This document shows positions 19,315-28,012 of a stretch of DNA of 64,000 bases, piece by piece; position 1 is the stretch's first letter, and every line of letters begins with the position of its first letter. A program made the position numbers and the translations under genes. Location: the NCBI RefSeq assembly GCF_003797185.1, contig NZ_RKMH01000004.1, forward strand, positions 186,001 to 250,000. The letters run 5' to 3'. The notes beneath the pieces are model-generated. The model saw only the letters and a program-made list of their open reading frames with translations, ran no database searches and had not been told where the DNA came from. Source of the DNA: Gordonia oryzae (GTDB taxonomy: Bacteria > Actinomycetota > Actinomycetes > Mycobacteriales > Mycobacteriaceae).

Positions 19315-19913
19315 GCTTTCAGACCCCGAGCCAAGAGGAGATCGCCGCGCGCGTCAAAGCCCTCGAATCGATGTTGATCGAGAAGGGCGTGATGACGACA
19401 TCGATGGTGGATCGCATCGTCGACATCTATGAGAACGAGGTCGGACCGCAACTCGGGGCCAAGGTCGTCGCCAAGGCCTGGGCGGACCCCGACTTCAAGC
19501 AGCGTCTGCTCACCGATGCGACCGGAGCCTGCAAGGAACTCGGAATCAGCGGACTGCAGGGCGAGGACATGGTGGTGCTCGAGGACACCGGCACCGTCCA
19601 TCATGCGATCGTGTGCACCCTGTGCTCGTGCTATCCGTGGCCGGTCCTGGGGCTTCCGCCCAACTGGTACAAGGAACCGCAGTATCGCGCGCGGATCGTG
19701 CGGGAGCCGCGCAAGGTGCTGGCCGAGGACTTCGGCTACGAGATCCCCCGGACCACCGAGATCCAGATCTGGGATTCCAGCTCGGAAATGCGGTACTGGG
19801 TGCTGCCGCAACGCCCGAGTGGTACCGACGGTTGGAGCGAAGACCAGCTCGCGGCGCTGGTGACCCGCGATTCGATGATCGGTGTCGGCCCGGTCAAGGA
19901 GGTGGCGGCATGA
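19311..19913 (+). CDS. Nitrile hydratase alpha subunit, cobalt type
   Basis: The 200-residue subunit holds the metal site '[14 protein letters not shown]' with Cys102, Cys105, Ser106 and Cys107; the first and last of the three usually become oxidised claw-setting residues with the middle Ser amide. The Thr and Tyr in CTLCSCY mark the non-corrin cobalt class, whereas iron enzymes read CSLCSCT. The order beta-alpha-accessory-permease agrees. It overlaps the beta and accessory genes by four bases each, so stoichiometric coupled translation is expected. Confidence 0.96.
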   Translation: MSFQTPSQEEIAARVKALESMLIEKGVMTTSMVDRIVDIYENEVGPQLGAKVVAKAWADPDFKQRLLTDATGACKELGISGLQGEDMVVLEDTGTVHHAIVCTLCSCYPWPVLGLPPNWYKEPQYRARIVREPRKVLAEDFGYEIPRTTEIQIWDSSSEMRYWVLPQRPSGTDGWSEDQLAALVTRDSMIGVGPVKEVAA

Positions 19914-20323
19914 GTGTGACCGCACCACATCCGCAGCAACGGGCCGCCATAGACAGCCTCGTCTGCGACCTGCCGGCCCCGCGTTCGGGCGATACCGCCT
20001 TCGATTCCCCCTGGGAGATCCGCGCTTTCGCGCTCGCCATCGTCGCTCACCAGAGCGGACAGTACGACTGGAGGCAGTTCCAGGGTGCGCTGATCTCGTC
20101 GATCCAAGAATGGGAGACGGCGGTGGGTGATCTCACGGACGACTCGTGGTCGTACTACCGGCACTGGGTGAGCGCACTCGAGCAGGTGCTCGCAGAGAGT
20201 GGTCATCTACCGGCCGACGAGTTCGCCGAGCGCACCGCCGAGATCCTTTCCGCACCGCCGAATCGCAACCATCACAGGGCGATCCTCGAGCCGATCGCCA
20301 TCGACAAGGCATCCGGGTCCTGA
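19910..20323 (+). CDS. Nitrile hydratase accessory protein (beta-like activator)
   Basis: The 137-residue protein resembles the N-terminal region of nitrile hydratase beta ('[25 protein letters not shown]', '[13 protein letters not shown]'), as in the P14K/NhlE/NhhG activators that deliver cobalt and assist cysteine oxidation by self-subunit swapping. The ATG at 19910 overlaps the alpha stop, and an AAGGAGG site is present just upstream. It has no cysteine-rich iron-activator motif, consistent with a cobalt enzyme. Confidence 0.9.
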   Translation: MSVTAPHPQQRAAIDSLVCDLPAPRSGDTAFDSPWEIRAFALAIVAHQSGQYDWRQFQGALISSIQEWETAVGDLTDDSWSYYRHWVSALEQVLAESGHLPADEFAERTAEILSAPPNRNHHRAILEPIAIDKASGS

Positions 20324-20325
20324 CG

Positions 20326-21411
20326 ATGAGCTCATCGGTGAAGCGGTGGACCCGGAAGGATTACCTGGACGCGTCCGTCCAACTCGGCATCATCGTGGTG
20401 ATGCACGTGGTGGCGTTCGGGGTGCTGTTCGCGGTCATCGTCCCGCAGCACTACCAACTCGGCACCCAGGTGTTCAGCGTGGGACTGGCCGTCACCGCAT
20501 ACACCTTCGGGTTACGGCACGCCTTCGACGCCGACCACATCGCTGCGATCGACAACACCACCCGTAAACTCATGAATGACGGCCGGCGACCCAAGTCGGT
20601 CGGATTCTGGTTTGCCATGGGGCATTCGACGATCGTGTTCCTCCTCGCGATTCTCGTGGTCGTGGGTGCACACGTGGTGTCGGTGCTGACCCAGGACGAC
20701 TCACCGGTCCGCCAGGCGCTGGGCACGATCAGCACGGTTGCCTCCGGCACCTTTCTGTATCTCATCGCGTTCATCAACATCGTTGCCCTGATCGCCATCT
20801 GGCGGGTGTTCGGCAAACTCCGGGCGGGCCACTTCGATCACGACGAACTCGAGGGCGCGCTGCACGACCGTGGATTCCTCGCTCGGTTGCTCGGCCCTCT
20901 GATGCGGCGGATCAAGCGTCCGTTCCAGATGTATCCCGTCGGAGTCCTGTTCGGGCTCGGCTTCGACACGGCGACCGAGGTGGCACTTCTCGCCCTGGCC
21001 GGCACCGGCGCCGTGGCCGGATTGCCGTGGTATGCGACCCTTGTGCTGCCCTTGCTGTTCGCCAGTGGTATGAGCCTGATGGACACGCTGGACGGGATGT
21101 TCATGACGGTCGCCTACGATTGGGCGTTCGCGCATCCGGTGCGCAAGATCTACTACAACCTGACCATCACCGGCCTCTCGGTGGCGGTGGCCCTGCTCAT
21201 CGGGACCATCGAGTTGGTGAGTGTGCTCCACGACGACTTCGGTTGGACCGACTCTGCGAGCAACTGGATCAGCGGAGTCGATCTCAACACGGCCGGAATC
21301 GCCATTGTCGTCATGTTCGTGGTCGCGTGGGTGATCGCGATCGCCTACTGGAAGTTGGCCAAGCTCGAGGACCGGATTCCGGCGCCCGAAGCCGAACGCC
21401 TGCCCTCCTGA
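20326..21411 (+). CDS. nhlF: Nickel/cobalt permease (NiCoT family, NhlF-like)
   Basis: The 361-residue, roughly eight-helix permease carries the NiCoT signature 'RHAFDADHIAAIDNTTR' in helix II, plus 'GFWFAMGHSTIVF' and 'LGFDTATEVALLAL'. As the last gene of a cobalt-type nitrile hydratase operon it should import Co2+ for the alpha subunit. It begins two bases after the accessory gene. Its stop codon is directly adjacent to the stop of the convergent 4-oxalocrotonate tautomerase gene, with no spacer for a dedicated terminator. Confidence 0.93.
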   Translation: MSSSVKRWTRKDYLDASVQLGIIVVMHVVAFGVLFAVIVPQHYQLGTQVFSVGLAVTAYTFGLRHAFDADHIAAIDNTTRKLMNDGRRPKSVGFWFAMGHSTIVFLLAILVVVGAHVVSVLTQDDSPVRQALGTISTVASGTFLYLIAFINIVALIAIWRVFGKLRAGHFDHDELEGALHDRGFLARLLGPLMRRIKRPFQMYPVGVLFGLGFDTATEVALLALAGTGAVAGLPWYATLVLPLLFASGMSLMDTLDGMFMTVAYDWAFAHPVRKIYYNLTITGLSVAVALLIGTIELVSVLHDDFGWTDSASNWISGVDLNTAGIAIVVMFVVAWVIAIAYWKLAKLEDRIPAPEAERLPS

Positions 21412-21615
21412 TCACCGTGGCTGCCCCGCCTCCCGCTCGGCGATGGTGACATCACCTGCCGCCCAGTGGGTTGCGGGAACCTCGCGGACCACCACCCGAA
21501 TGTTGGCGATGGGTGCTCCCAGGGCGCGGTGGGCGGCCTCGGTCAGTTGATGCTGTAGGTCGCGGATCTGCTCGGGTGTCCGTCCCGCGGAGAGGGTCAC
21601 GTCGATGAACGGCAT
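21412..21615 (-). CDS. 4-Oxalocrotonate tautomerase
   Basis: The 67-residue protein begins 'MPFIDVTLSAGRTPEQI', exposing the catalytic Pro1 after Met removal, and contains 'RVVVREVPATHWAAGD', which fits the Arg-containing active-site strand of 4-OT. It should convert 2-hydroxymuconate to 2-oxo-3-hexenedioate. The start at 21615 was chosen for the proline, although the frame is open upstream. It is the last gene of the hydratase-decarboxylase-tautomerase operon, five bases after the decarboxylase. Confidence 0.88.
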   Translation of the reverse strand: MPFIDVTLSAGRTPEQIRDLQHQLTEAAHRALGAPIANIRVVVREVPATHWAAGDVTIAEREAGQPR

Positions 21616-21620
21616 CGCAC

Positions 21621-22451
21621 TCACCCGCCCGCGACGGTGACGGTGCCCAGGGATGTGAAGTGGGCGGCCACCCGGCTTCCGGGCGAGACCGGTACGGCAT
21701 CGGTCATACCGCCGGTCAAGACCACCCACTCCGGTTCCAGGGTGATTCCGCGCGCACCGAAGGTATTGGCGGCGAAGGCAAGTGCCTCACCCGGGTGTCC
21801 GAGAACCGCCGACCCGGTGGCACTGTCGACGACGTCACCGTCAACCTCCAGCAGACACGCCTCGAGTCCGAGGTCGAGGTCGTCGATGCGCCGGATGACC
21901 GGTCCGGTGACGTAGACGCCCGACGAATTATTATCGGCCACCGCATCTTCGAGGCTGAACTTGAATCCCCAATAACGGCTGTCGATGATCTCGATCGCTC
22001 CCATCGCGTGGTCGACGGCCGCGAGCGCCTGTGCGGCCGTCACACCCGGGCCCCGCAGTGCACGCCCCAGCACGAAGGCGATCTCCGGCTCGGCGCGCGG
22101 ATGGATGAGACGATCCCGCGGAACCGCAAGTCCGGCAGGCAATGCCATGGAATCGGTCAACCAGGCCACCGACGGCGAGTCGACGCCCATCTGCTGCTGT
22201 TTGGCGCGGGAGGTGAGACCGAGCTTGATGCCGGTGACCACCTCACCGTGCGCGAGCCGGTCGGCGAGCGCGATGTCCTGGGCGGCGTAGGCGATGTCGA
22301 GGCTCAGATCGGGCCACTCGGCGCGGATCGACGTCCGTGGTGTGCGCGAGCGCTCGGCGGACAGGAGGATCTCGGCCACGCGTCCTGCGCTCCATGGCGA
22401 GGCCGCGGGTGGTGCGGCGGTGGGTGGCGCAGCAGTGGGTGGGGTGGTCAT
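21621..22451 (-). CDS. 4-Oxalocrotonate decarboxylase (fumarylacetoacetase-like fold)
   Basis: The 276-residue enzyme of the hydratase/decarboxylase family (DmpH/XylI-like) should decarboxylate 2-oxo-3-hexenedioate to 2-hydroxypenta-2,4-dienoate. 'GIKLGLTSRAKQQQMGVDSP' and 'HPRAEPEIAFVLGRAL', with the acidic metal ligands, and 'IEIIDSRYWGFKFSLEDAVAD' are typical; the SRYWGFKFS segment favours decarboxylase over hydratase. A low-complexity proline/alanine N-terminus (about residues 4-18) is unusual. The ATG overlaps the hydratase stop by four bases. Confidence 0.88.
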   Translation of the reverse strand: MTTPPTAAPPTAAPPAASPWSAGRVAEILLSAERSRTPRTSIRAEWPDLSLDIAYAAQDIALADRLAHGEVVTGIKLGLTSRAKQQQMGVDSPSVAWLTDSMALPAGLAVPRDRLIHPRAEPEIAFVLGRALRGPGVTAAQALAAVDHAMGAIEIIDSRYWGFKFSLEDAVADNNSSGVYVTGPVIRRIDDLDLGLEACLLEVDGDVVDSATGSAVLGHPGEALAFAANTFGARGITLEPEWVVLTGGMTDAVPVSPGSRVAAHFTSLGTVTVAGG

Positions 22452-23236
22452 CGTGGTCCTTCCAGAAGTGCGGTGACGCTGCCGATTCCGGCGAAGTCGG
22501 CGACGATCGTGTCGCCCGGGGAGATGGGCACGGCCTTGGTCATCGAGCCGGGCAGCACCACATGTCCGGGTTCGAGGGTGACGCCGAGCGGCCCGACCGT
22601 GTTGGCCAGCCATACCAGTGCGTTCAGCGGCGAACCGAGCACGGCGCCACCGGCTCCGGTCGCGATGAGTTCGCCATTGACGTGCAGGTTGACCCCGGTC
22701 AGCCGCAGGTCGACGTCGGTGAGCCTCGTCGGCCGGCTGCCCAGGACGACCCCACCCGACGACGCGTTGTCGGCGACGGTGTCGAAGATCCCGATCGCCC
22801 AGTCTCGGATGCGGGAGTCGACGATCTCCAGTGACGGCAACACGAAGTCGACGGCCGCGGCCGCGTCGGCGATGGTGACCCCCGGCCCGCGCAAAGGCTT
22901 TCCGAGGACGAAGGCCACTTCTGGTTCGATCCGCGGTTGGATGAAAGTGCCCGTCGGGATGGGGGCATTCTCGAGGTGGAACATGCTCGCCGTGAGATGA
23001 CCGAAATCGGGCTGGGACACCCCCATCTGGCGTTGGATGGCGCGGGAGGCCAACCCCACCTTGTGTCCCTTGATGGTGTCGCCGTGCTTCACCCAGTCCT
23101 CGACCTGAGCGAGGGCGATCTCGTAGGCGAGAGACAGTGGGGCGTCCGCGAATCGATCGGCGACGGGTTCGATCGGCTGCCTGTTGCGATACGCACCGAG
23201 TAGGTCCTCGGCGGTCCGTCCAACGTCATCGGTCAT
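22448..23236 (-). CDS. 2-Hydroxypenta-2,4-dienoate hydratase
   Basis: The 262-residue paralogue of the decarboxylase should hydrate 2-hydroxypenta-2,4-dienoate to 4-hydroxy-2-oxovalerate, the substrate of the aldolase in the other half of the island. Conserved blocks are 'GHKVGLASRAIQRQMGVSQP', 'QPRIEPEVAFVLGKPLRGPG', and 'SLEIVDSRIRDWAIGIFDTV'. The ATG at 23236 follows AGGAGC; upstream in-frame sequence is not conserved. It lies 22 bases after the IclR gene on the same strand. Confidence 0.9.
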   Translation of the reverse strand: MTDDVGRTAEDLLGAYRNRQPIEPVADRFADAPLSLAYEIALAQVEDWVKHGDTIKGHKVGLASRAIQRQMGVSQPDFGHLTASMFHLENAPIPTGTFIQPRIEPEVAFVLGKPLRGPGVTIADAAAAVDFVLPSLEIVDSRIRDWAIGIFDTVADNASSGGVVLGSRPTRLTDVDLRLTGVNLHVNGELIATGAGGAVLGSPLNALVWLANTVGPLGVTLEPGHVVLPGSMTKAVPISPGDTIVADFAGIGSVTALLEGPR

Positions 23237-23258
23237 CTCTTGTGAGCTCCTTCTCGTC

Positions 23259-24068
23259 TCATCCGGCGATCGCGTGGAGTGCGGACACCTGGGTGTCGGG
23301 GGCGATCTCCGTGGGTACCGATGCCGTGAGGGACTTGGTGACCGCATTCGCCGCGCCGATCACCGCGCGCCGGAACTCTTGTTGCGCGGGCACGAACCGG
23401 ATGGCGGGCGCGGTGATCGAGATCGCCGCCACCACCACGCCCATCTCGTCGCGGATGGGTGCGGCCACACAATTCACGTCGGCGACGGCCTCGCCGTTGT
23501 CGAAGGCGCAACCATGACGCAGAACGGCTTTGAGCTCCCTGGTGAGCTCGGCAGCACTGGTGATCGTCGACGGGGTATAGCGGTGCAACGGACTGTTGAG
23601 GACGTTGCGTTCGATCTCACCGGGATGGCGGTGGGCCAGCAGGGCCTTGCCGACCGCGCTGCAGTGCGCGTCGAGGTGTGCGCCGATCCGCGCGCCGGAC
23701 ACATTGATCACGTGTGTGCCGATGACCTTGTCGACATACATCACGCGATAGCGCTCCATGATCGCCAGATGTGCTGTCTCGCCATACTTCTCCGACAGTG
23801 CCCGCAAGATCGGCGCGGCGCAGGTTCGCACATCGACGGAGCCCTGCAGGGTCTGATTGAGTTCGACGATTCGCCAGCCGATGCGGTACCTGCCACGCGA
23901 GCGGCACTGCAACAGTCCGATGTCGACGAGCGACGCCAACAGTGCGTGTGCGCTCGAGCGGGGGACGCCGATGGCCGAGGCGACCTCGGTGACACCCCAC
24001 TCCGGGCGTTCGACGGTGAAGAGGTCCAGGACCGGACCGATCTTCTGAACCGTTTGTAGTGCTGCCAT
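23259..24068 (-). CDS. IclR-family regulator of the meta-cleavage genes
   Basis: The 269-residue protein has the N-terminal winged helix ('VTEVASAIGVPRSSAHALLASLVDIG') and the IclR effector domain ('DKVIGTHVINVSGARIG', 'CSAVGKALLAH', 'CVAAPIRDEMGVVVAAISI'). IclR proteins commonly sense aromatic intermediates. It heads the hydratase-decarboxylase-tautomerase operon, and in the alkylphenol (aph) clusters of Rhodococcus an IclR regulator accompanies the same enzymes. The palindrome at 9236-9252 is a candidate binding site. Confidence 0.9.
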   Translation of the reverse strand: MAALQTVQKIGPVLDLFTVERPEWGVTEVASAIGVPRSSAHALLASLVDIGLLQCRSRGRYRIGWRIVELNQTLQGSVDVRTCAAPILRALSEKYGETAHLAIMERYRVMYVDKVIGTHVINVSGARIGAHLDAHCSAVGKALLAHRHPGEIERNVLNSPLHRYTPSTITSAAELTRELKAVLRHGCAFDNGEAVADVNCVAAPIRDEMGVVVAAISITAPAIRFVPAQQEFRRAVIGAANAVTKSLTASVPTEIAPDTQVSALHAIAG

Positions 24069-24102
24069 GATCCACCTTTCGTGATTTGGTGTGTGGGGGG
24101 GC

Positions 24103-24497
24103 TCAGAAGCCCCAACCGTGTTCGCCTTGCAGTTCGAGCGCTCGAAAACTGCCGGTGTAGAACAGGAGTGGATGACCGTCGTCGAACCAGAGTTCCTCGA
24201 ACCGACCCACGTGCAGTGTGTGATCGCCTGCGGGGTGGGAGTCGGTGACGGTGCACGGCAGGTGGACCAGCGCGCCGTCGAGCAGCGGGACGCCGCGACG
24301 CCAGGTGAACCTGACCAGATCGGGTTCGCTTGCCGCGCCGGCGAAATGCAGAGACAGCGGTGCCTGATCGCTGGCGAGGATCGACACCCCGTATCGGCCG
24401 GTGTCGGCGATCTTGGCGTTCATCTTCGCCCGGTTCGCGATGGAGACGAGGACCAGCGGCGGATCGAGGGAGACCGAGGTGAACCGGTCGGCGATCT
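24103..24497 (-). pseudogene. Flavin reductase component, 5'-truncated
   Basis: The 3' 130 codons match the flavin-reductase-like FMN-binding fold of two-component aromatic monooxygenase reductases: 'DRFTSVSLDPPLVLVSIANR', 'FAVSILA'-type strand, 'LHFAGAA', and the histidine-containing 'HTLHVGRFEELW'. Homology stops at the FTSVSLDPP strand, where some 35-40 N-terminal residues should precede it; instead the opposite strand becomes the AraC gene. No good start codon exists at the break. Such reductases (PheA2, AphB, HpaC) serve phenol-type monooxygenases, whose large subunit is absent from this window. Confidence 0.65.
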
Positions 24498-25278
24498 GCA
24501 CGTCAGCTCCATCCGCTGTGATGCGCAAACCGTGATCCGGACCCCGGCGATGATCGAATCCGACTCCTGCCCAGACTTTCTGGTGTGTGTGGTGACCGAG
24601 GGTCAGGTAGAGGTGCGCCGGAACGGCAGGAGTGCGGTCGTCTCGGGCGGAGCCTTCGTGCTGATGGACCTGGCCGCGCCGTTCGTCTTCGACGCCCCGA
24701 CCCGGTTCCGGCAAGTGGTGGTACGGGTACCGGGCCGGCTGGTGGAGGGGCGGTTGCCCGAGGCGCTCGCCGCGCGGGTCACCGCCCGCGCCTTCGACCC
24801 TGCCGACGACGGGGCATCGGCGATCATCGGCCGGGTGCTGACCGACATGGCGGCCACCGAGTTGCCTGCGGCCACCGCGGTCCCGTTCGCGTCGTCGGCG
24901 ATCAGCATGCTCTCGGCGACGATCCTCGAGTCCGCGCCCATCGTGCGCCCGGGTGACGGATATCGCGCGCAGGACCTCGCCCGCATCGAGAAGGTCATCG
25001 CCGACAACCTCCACGACGCCGACCTGACCGTCTCCGACGTTGCTCGCCTCAGCGGGATGTCGCTGCGCAACCTGCAAATACTCGCGCAGGGGGCGGGGCG
25101 CACGGCCAACGGCTGGCTGTACGAGGCCCGGATCGAGCGCGCCAAGCACTTGCTCGCGACGACCGGGGATCCGGTGGCCACGATCAGTGAGTACGTGGGA
25201 CTTCGTGACGTGTCGCATTTCGGTCGTCTGTTCCGTAAGCAGGTGGGTACGAGTCCGGGCCGGTTCCGAACCGGGTGA
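24487..25278 (+). CDS. AraC-family regulator, 5'-truncated
   Basis: Homology begins within the AraC-binding-like effector domain ('VGDLHVSSIRCDAQTVIRTP') at about 24487, where roughly 60 N-terminal residues should come first, by comparison with the intact relative at 28.0 kb. The C-terminal DNA-binding domain is complete: 'LTVSDVARLSGMSLRNLQILAQGAGRTANGWLYEARIERAKHLL' and 'VGLRDVSHFGRLFRKQVGTSPGRFRTG'. Internal starts (GTG 24532, ATG 24550) could give a shortened protein of about 240-250 residues. It is fused head-to-head with the truncated flavin reductase, so both lost their 5' ends and promoters. Confidence 0.65.
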   Translation, partial: VGDLHVSSIRCDAQTVIRTPAMIESDSCPDFLVCVVTEGQVEVRRNGRSAVVSGGAFVLMDLAAPFVFDAPTRFRQVVVRVPGRLVEGRLPEALAARVTARAFDPADDGASAIIGRVLTDMAATELPAATAVPFASSAISMLSATILESAPIVRPGDGYRAQDLARIEKVIADNLHDADLTVSDVARLSGMSLRNLQILAQGAGRTANGWLYEARIERAKHLLATTGDPVATISEYVGLRDVSHFGRLFRKQVGTSPGRFRTG

Positions 25279-25296
25279 GCGTCGTGGGGCCGGGTC

Positions 25297-25599
25297 TCAG
25301 GCGGGGGCCTCGCCGAAGAGCATGGTGGCCCCACCGGTGGCGAAGTTTGCGACATCACCTGCGGCTGCTTGTCCCTCGGGCGACGAAAGGGCTGCGAGCG
25401 CAACGTCTTTGGTTTCGAAGATCAAGCGGGCGATCGCGTACTCGGCGGGTGGTGACTCGTCGAGCGATTCGCATCGGCTCACCGACAGAGCCGTGAGGCC
25501 GTTGATCGCCTCGGCAAGGGGCCGATGCGTCGAGGCGTAGTACTCGTCGAAGGCGGCGGGATCGTCGGGATGATGGTAGATGACGGTGATGACGTACAT
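25297..25599 (-). CDS. EthD-like protein
   Basis: The 100-residue protein belongs to the EthD/EthyD dimeric alpha-beta barrel family ('MYVITVIYHHPDDPAAFDEYYASTHRPLAEAINGL'), which accompanies P450 systems such as ethABCD for ether cleavage in Rhodococcus. EthD is needed in vivo for ETBE oxidation, but its biochemical role is unclear. The ATG at 25599 has an AGGAGTG site. It ends the gcoA-gcoB transcription unit, five bases after gcoB. Confidence 0.8.
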   Translation of the reverse strand: MYVITVIYHHPDDPAAFDEYYASTHRPLAEAINGLTALSVSRCESLDESPPAEYAIARLIFETKDVALAALSSPEGQAAAGDVANFATGGATMLFGEAPA

Positions 25600-25604
25600 G
25601 GTGC

Positions 25605-26657
25605 TCACTCCTGGGGTGTGGTCGCCGGGATGGCGGGGAATTCTTCGCGGAAGATCATGCGCGGCGCCATCCGCCGGCGCTTGAGTGCTTTGACACCGGC
25701 CTGCACCATCGGTGGTGGGCCACAGAGGAATCCACTCATGCCCTTGCATGAGGAGAAGTCGGCGAGGACGGCGTCGGTGACCAGACCGGTGGCACCGTCC
25801 CACTCCTGCTCACTGAGCACCGGGTGGTAGTGGAACCGGCTGTCGGTGGCGGCGAGCACGGTGAATCGTTCGACGTCGTAGAGGTCGGCGCGCCGACGCC
25901 CGCCGTGATAGAGGTGGATTTCGGGAATCAGATTGTGCTCCAGCGCGTGTGAGGCGATGGAGCACAGCGGTGCGAGCCCGGTGCCGCCGCCGATGAGGAT
26001 GCCGGGTCCGGTCTGCTCGGCCACGAGATGGAACTGCCCCAACGGCCCGCGCAGCCGAAGACGATCACCGACGGCCAGGGTCGAGAAGATCCACCGTTCG
26101 GTGGCTACCCCGCCGGGGGTGAGCTTGATGTGGAACTCCAGTCTGCGCGTTTCCGACGGCGGGTTGGCCATCGAATACTGCCGTGTCACAACGGTACCCG
26201 GGGTTGTGCCGGTGGACGGGACGACGAGTTCACAGTACTGGCCGGCGTTGAACGCCATGTCGTCGTCGAGGTCGACCACCAGCCGCCGCGTGTGGTCGGC
26301 GATCTCGGTGATCTCGGCGACGGTGCCGCAGTGATCGCGCAGAGGTTGCCGTGGGATCGATTCGTCGATCGCGCCGATCGGTTCGACCGTCACCTCGCCG
26401 CACGGAGTGGCCATGCACGCCAACGCCATTCCACGTTCGCGTTCTTCGGCGGTCAAGGTGTATTCGGGGGAGTCGCGGTGATCGACGCGCCCGCACACCA
26501 CCGACAGCTTGCACGACCCGCACGTGCCCTGCGTGCAGGAGTGCGGAATCCAGGCGTTCGCGCGTAGCGCTGCGTCCAGGATGGTCTGGTCCGGGGCCAC
26601 CTCGAGAGTGGTTGTGCCGACCCGCACCCGGTGGGTGGCGGTGGTGGAGGCGGTCAC
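25605..26657 (-). CDS. gcoB: GcoB-type three-domain P450 reductase (2Fe-2S, FAD, NAD(P)H)
   Basis: The 350-residue fusion supplies electrons to the P450 next door. A plant-type 2Fe-2S domain comes first (Cys41, Cys46, Cys49 in 'SCTQGTCGSCKLSV', Cys81 in 'LACMATP'), then an FAD domain ('RQYSMANPP', 'LEFHIKLTPGGVATEWI'-type region), then the NAD(P)H domain ('LIGGGTGLAPLCSIA', 'GFLCGPPPMVQAGVKALKRR'). This N-terminal ferredoxin order is that of GcoB/AgcB in family N P450 systems. The GTG start at 26657 is one base after the gcoA stop and is preceded by GGGAGG within gcoA. Confidence 0.92.
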   Translation of the reverse strand: MTASTTATHRVRVGTTTLEVAPDQTILDAALRANAWIPHSCTQGTCGSCKLSVVCGRVDHRDSPEYTLTAEERERGMALACMATPCGEVTVEPIGAIDESIPRQPLRDHCGTVAEITEIADHTRRLVVDLDDDMAFNAGQYCELVVPSTGTTPGTVVTRQYSMANPPSETRRLEFHIKLTPGGVATERWIFSTLAVGDRLRLRGPLGQFHLVAEQTGPGILIGGGTGLAPLCSIASHALEHNLIPEIHLYHGGRRRADLYDVERFTVLAATDSRFHYHPVLSEQEWDGATGLVTDAVLADFSSCKGMSGFLCGPPPMVQAGVKALKRRRMAPRMIFREEFPAIPATTPQE

Positions 26658-26658
26658 C

Positions 26659-27885
26659 TCAGACCTCCCACTGCACGTGCAGCTGCTTGGGTCCGCGGAA
26701 TCCCCAACCCCAGAAGTCGATCTCGTGAGCGGTGTCCCGTTCGATGTTGGGGATCGACTCGAACAGCTCCTCGAGTGCGATCCGCACTACCGCGCTGGCG
26801 AAATAGGTTCCGGCGCAGGCGTGTACGCCACCACCGAATGTCAGATTCGGGATGACGGCGCGGTCGAGGTCGTAGGAGGTGGGTGCGTCGTAGGCGTTCT
26901 CGTCGTTGTTGGCCGAACCGTAGGAGAGCATCACCAGTGACCCCTGCGGCAGGGTCACGCCACCGACTGTCACCTTTCTGGTGGCGACCTTCACCGCGGC
27001 CGACCAGATCGGTGCCACCCAGCGCATGCCCTCGGCGACGGCCCTGGTGATCAGGGTGGGGTCGTCGATGACCCGCTCGAGTTGATCGGGCCGGCTGAAC
27101 AGGCCGGCGAGGGTGGTCCCCATCGCGTGGCCCGGCTCCTGCATCGCGCCGAGCAGGAAGACGTAGAGATTCGGGTAGATGACCTCGCGGCTGCGGGTCT
27201 GCCCCTCGGGCATGCCGTCGTGGAGCCAATGGGAGATCGCGGTGTGATCGGGGTGCTCGATCCAGTGGTCGATCTTCGGGTCGACGTGCGCGATGATCTC
27301 GGCCTTGGCCTCGTCGCCGGGGATGAACCCGTCCGGATTGGCGAACTCGCCGTCGGCTGTCATGTCGGCATTGGTGAACGAGTCGCTGAGCTTGTGGAAC
27401 CATTCGCGCAGCTTGTCGGTGCTGACGTCGCCGAGGCCGAGGAGGTCACCAAGCGCGCGCACGCTGACCGGTTCGCAGTATTCGGCAACGATGTCGGCGG
27501 CTCCGTTGTCCTCGAAGTCGGCGAGTCTGCTGCGTGCGAAGGGCCGGACGAGGTCGTCGATGTAGGTGTCGACGGCCGATGGCTGTAGGTGCGGCTCGAC
27601 CATCCCGCGCAGTTCACGGTGCTCGGGCCCGTTGGAGTTGAGGATTGCCCCGGAGCCGAAGGTCCGGCCACCCGCCGGGGAGATCACCGCGGGCCAGTTC
27701 TCGGAATCCTTCGAGATCTCCAGGCACAACTCCCTGGTCGAGACGATGTGCAGACCCAGCTGCGGGACGAACGCGACAGGTGCTTCACGCCGCAGGCGTT
27801 CGTAGAACGGGCGCGGGTCGGCCTCCAGCTCGGCCATCGTGATGTCGGTGATCCAACTCGGTGTTGCCGCGGATGTGAGCGTCAT
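26659..27885 (-). CDS. gcoA: Cytochrome P450 CYP255A, aromatic O-demethylase (GcoA/AgcA-like)
   Basis: The 408-residue P450 has heme ligand Cys358 in '[13 protein letters not shown]'. It resembles GcoA of Amycolatopsis throughout: '[16 protein letters not shown]', '[10 protein letters not shown]', '[15 protein letters not shown]', and '[18 protein letters not shown]'. The GcoA active-site phenylalanines are kept (Phe76, Phe170, Phe396 here), as are Ile293 and Gly246. The GcoA Thr296 position is Ala297 ('IWSAAV'). It should demethylate guaiacol or 4-alkylguaiacols to catechols plus formaldehyde. The catechol is the substrate of the dioxygenase in the same island. Confidence 0.93.
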   Translation of the reverse strand: MTLTSAATPSWITDITMAELEADPRPFYERLRREAPVAFVPQLGLHIVSTRELCLEISKDSENWPAVISPAGGRTFGSGAILNSNGPEHRELRGMVEPHLQPSAVDTYIDDLVRPFARSRLADFEDNGAADIVAEYCEPVSVRALGDLLGLGDVSTDKLREWFHKLSDSFTNADMTADGEFANPDGFIPGDEAKAEIIAHVDPKIDHWIEHPDHTAISHWLHDGMPEGQTRSREVIYPNLYVFLLGAMQEPGHAMGTTLAGLFSRPDQLERVIDDPTLITRAVAEGMRWVAPIWSAAVKVATRKVTVGGVTLPQGSLVMLSYGSANNDENAYDAPTSYDLDRAVIPNLTFGGGVHACAGTYFASAVVRIALEELFESIPNIERDTAHEIDFWGWGFRGPKQLHVQWEV

Positions 27886-28012
27886 GATCGTCCTTACGTA
27901 TGGATATTCCGAACAGGCGGGGGTCGGGGTGCTCCCGTATCCGGAATGCCTCTGGTGTCTGCATGGAAAAGGTTGTGATCTGGAACACTAAAGAGGGAGG
28001 TGGCGGCTGAGA
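27886..28012. promoter_or_regulatory. Divergent promoter region of gcoA and its AraC regulator
   Basis: These 127 bases separate the two start codons. ATTCCG at 27906-27911 and CGGAAT at 27942-27947 form an inverted pair that could be part of an activator site. No convincing -35/-10 pair could be assigned by eye for either gene. Confidence 0.35.
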
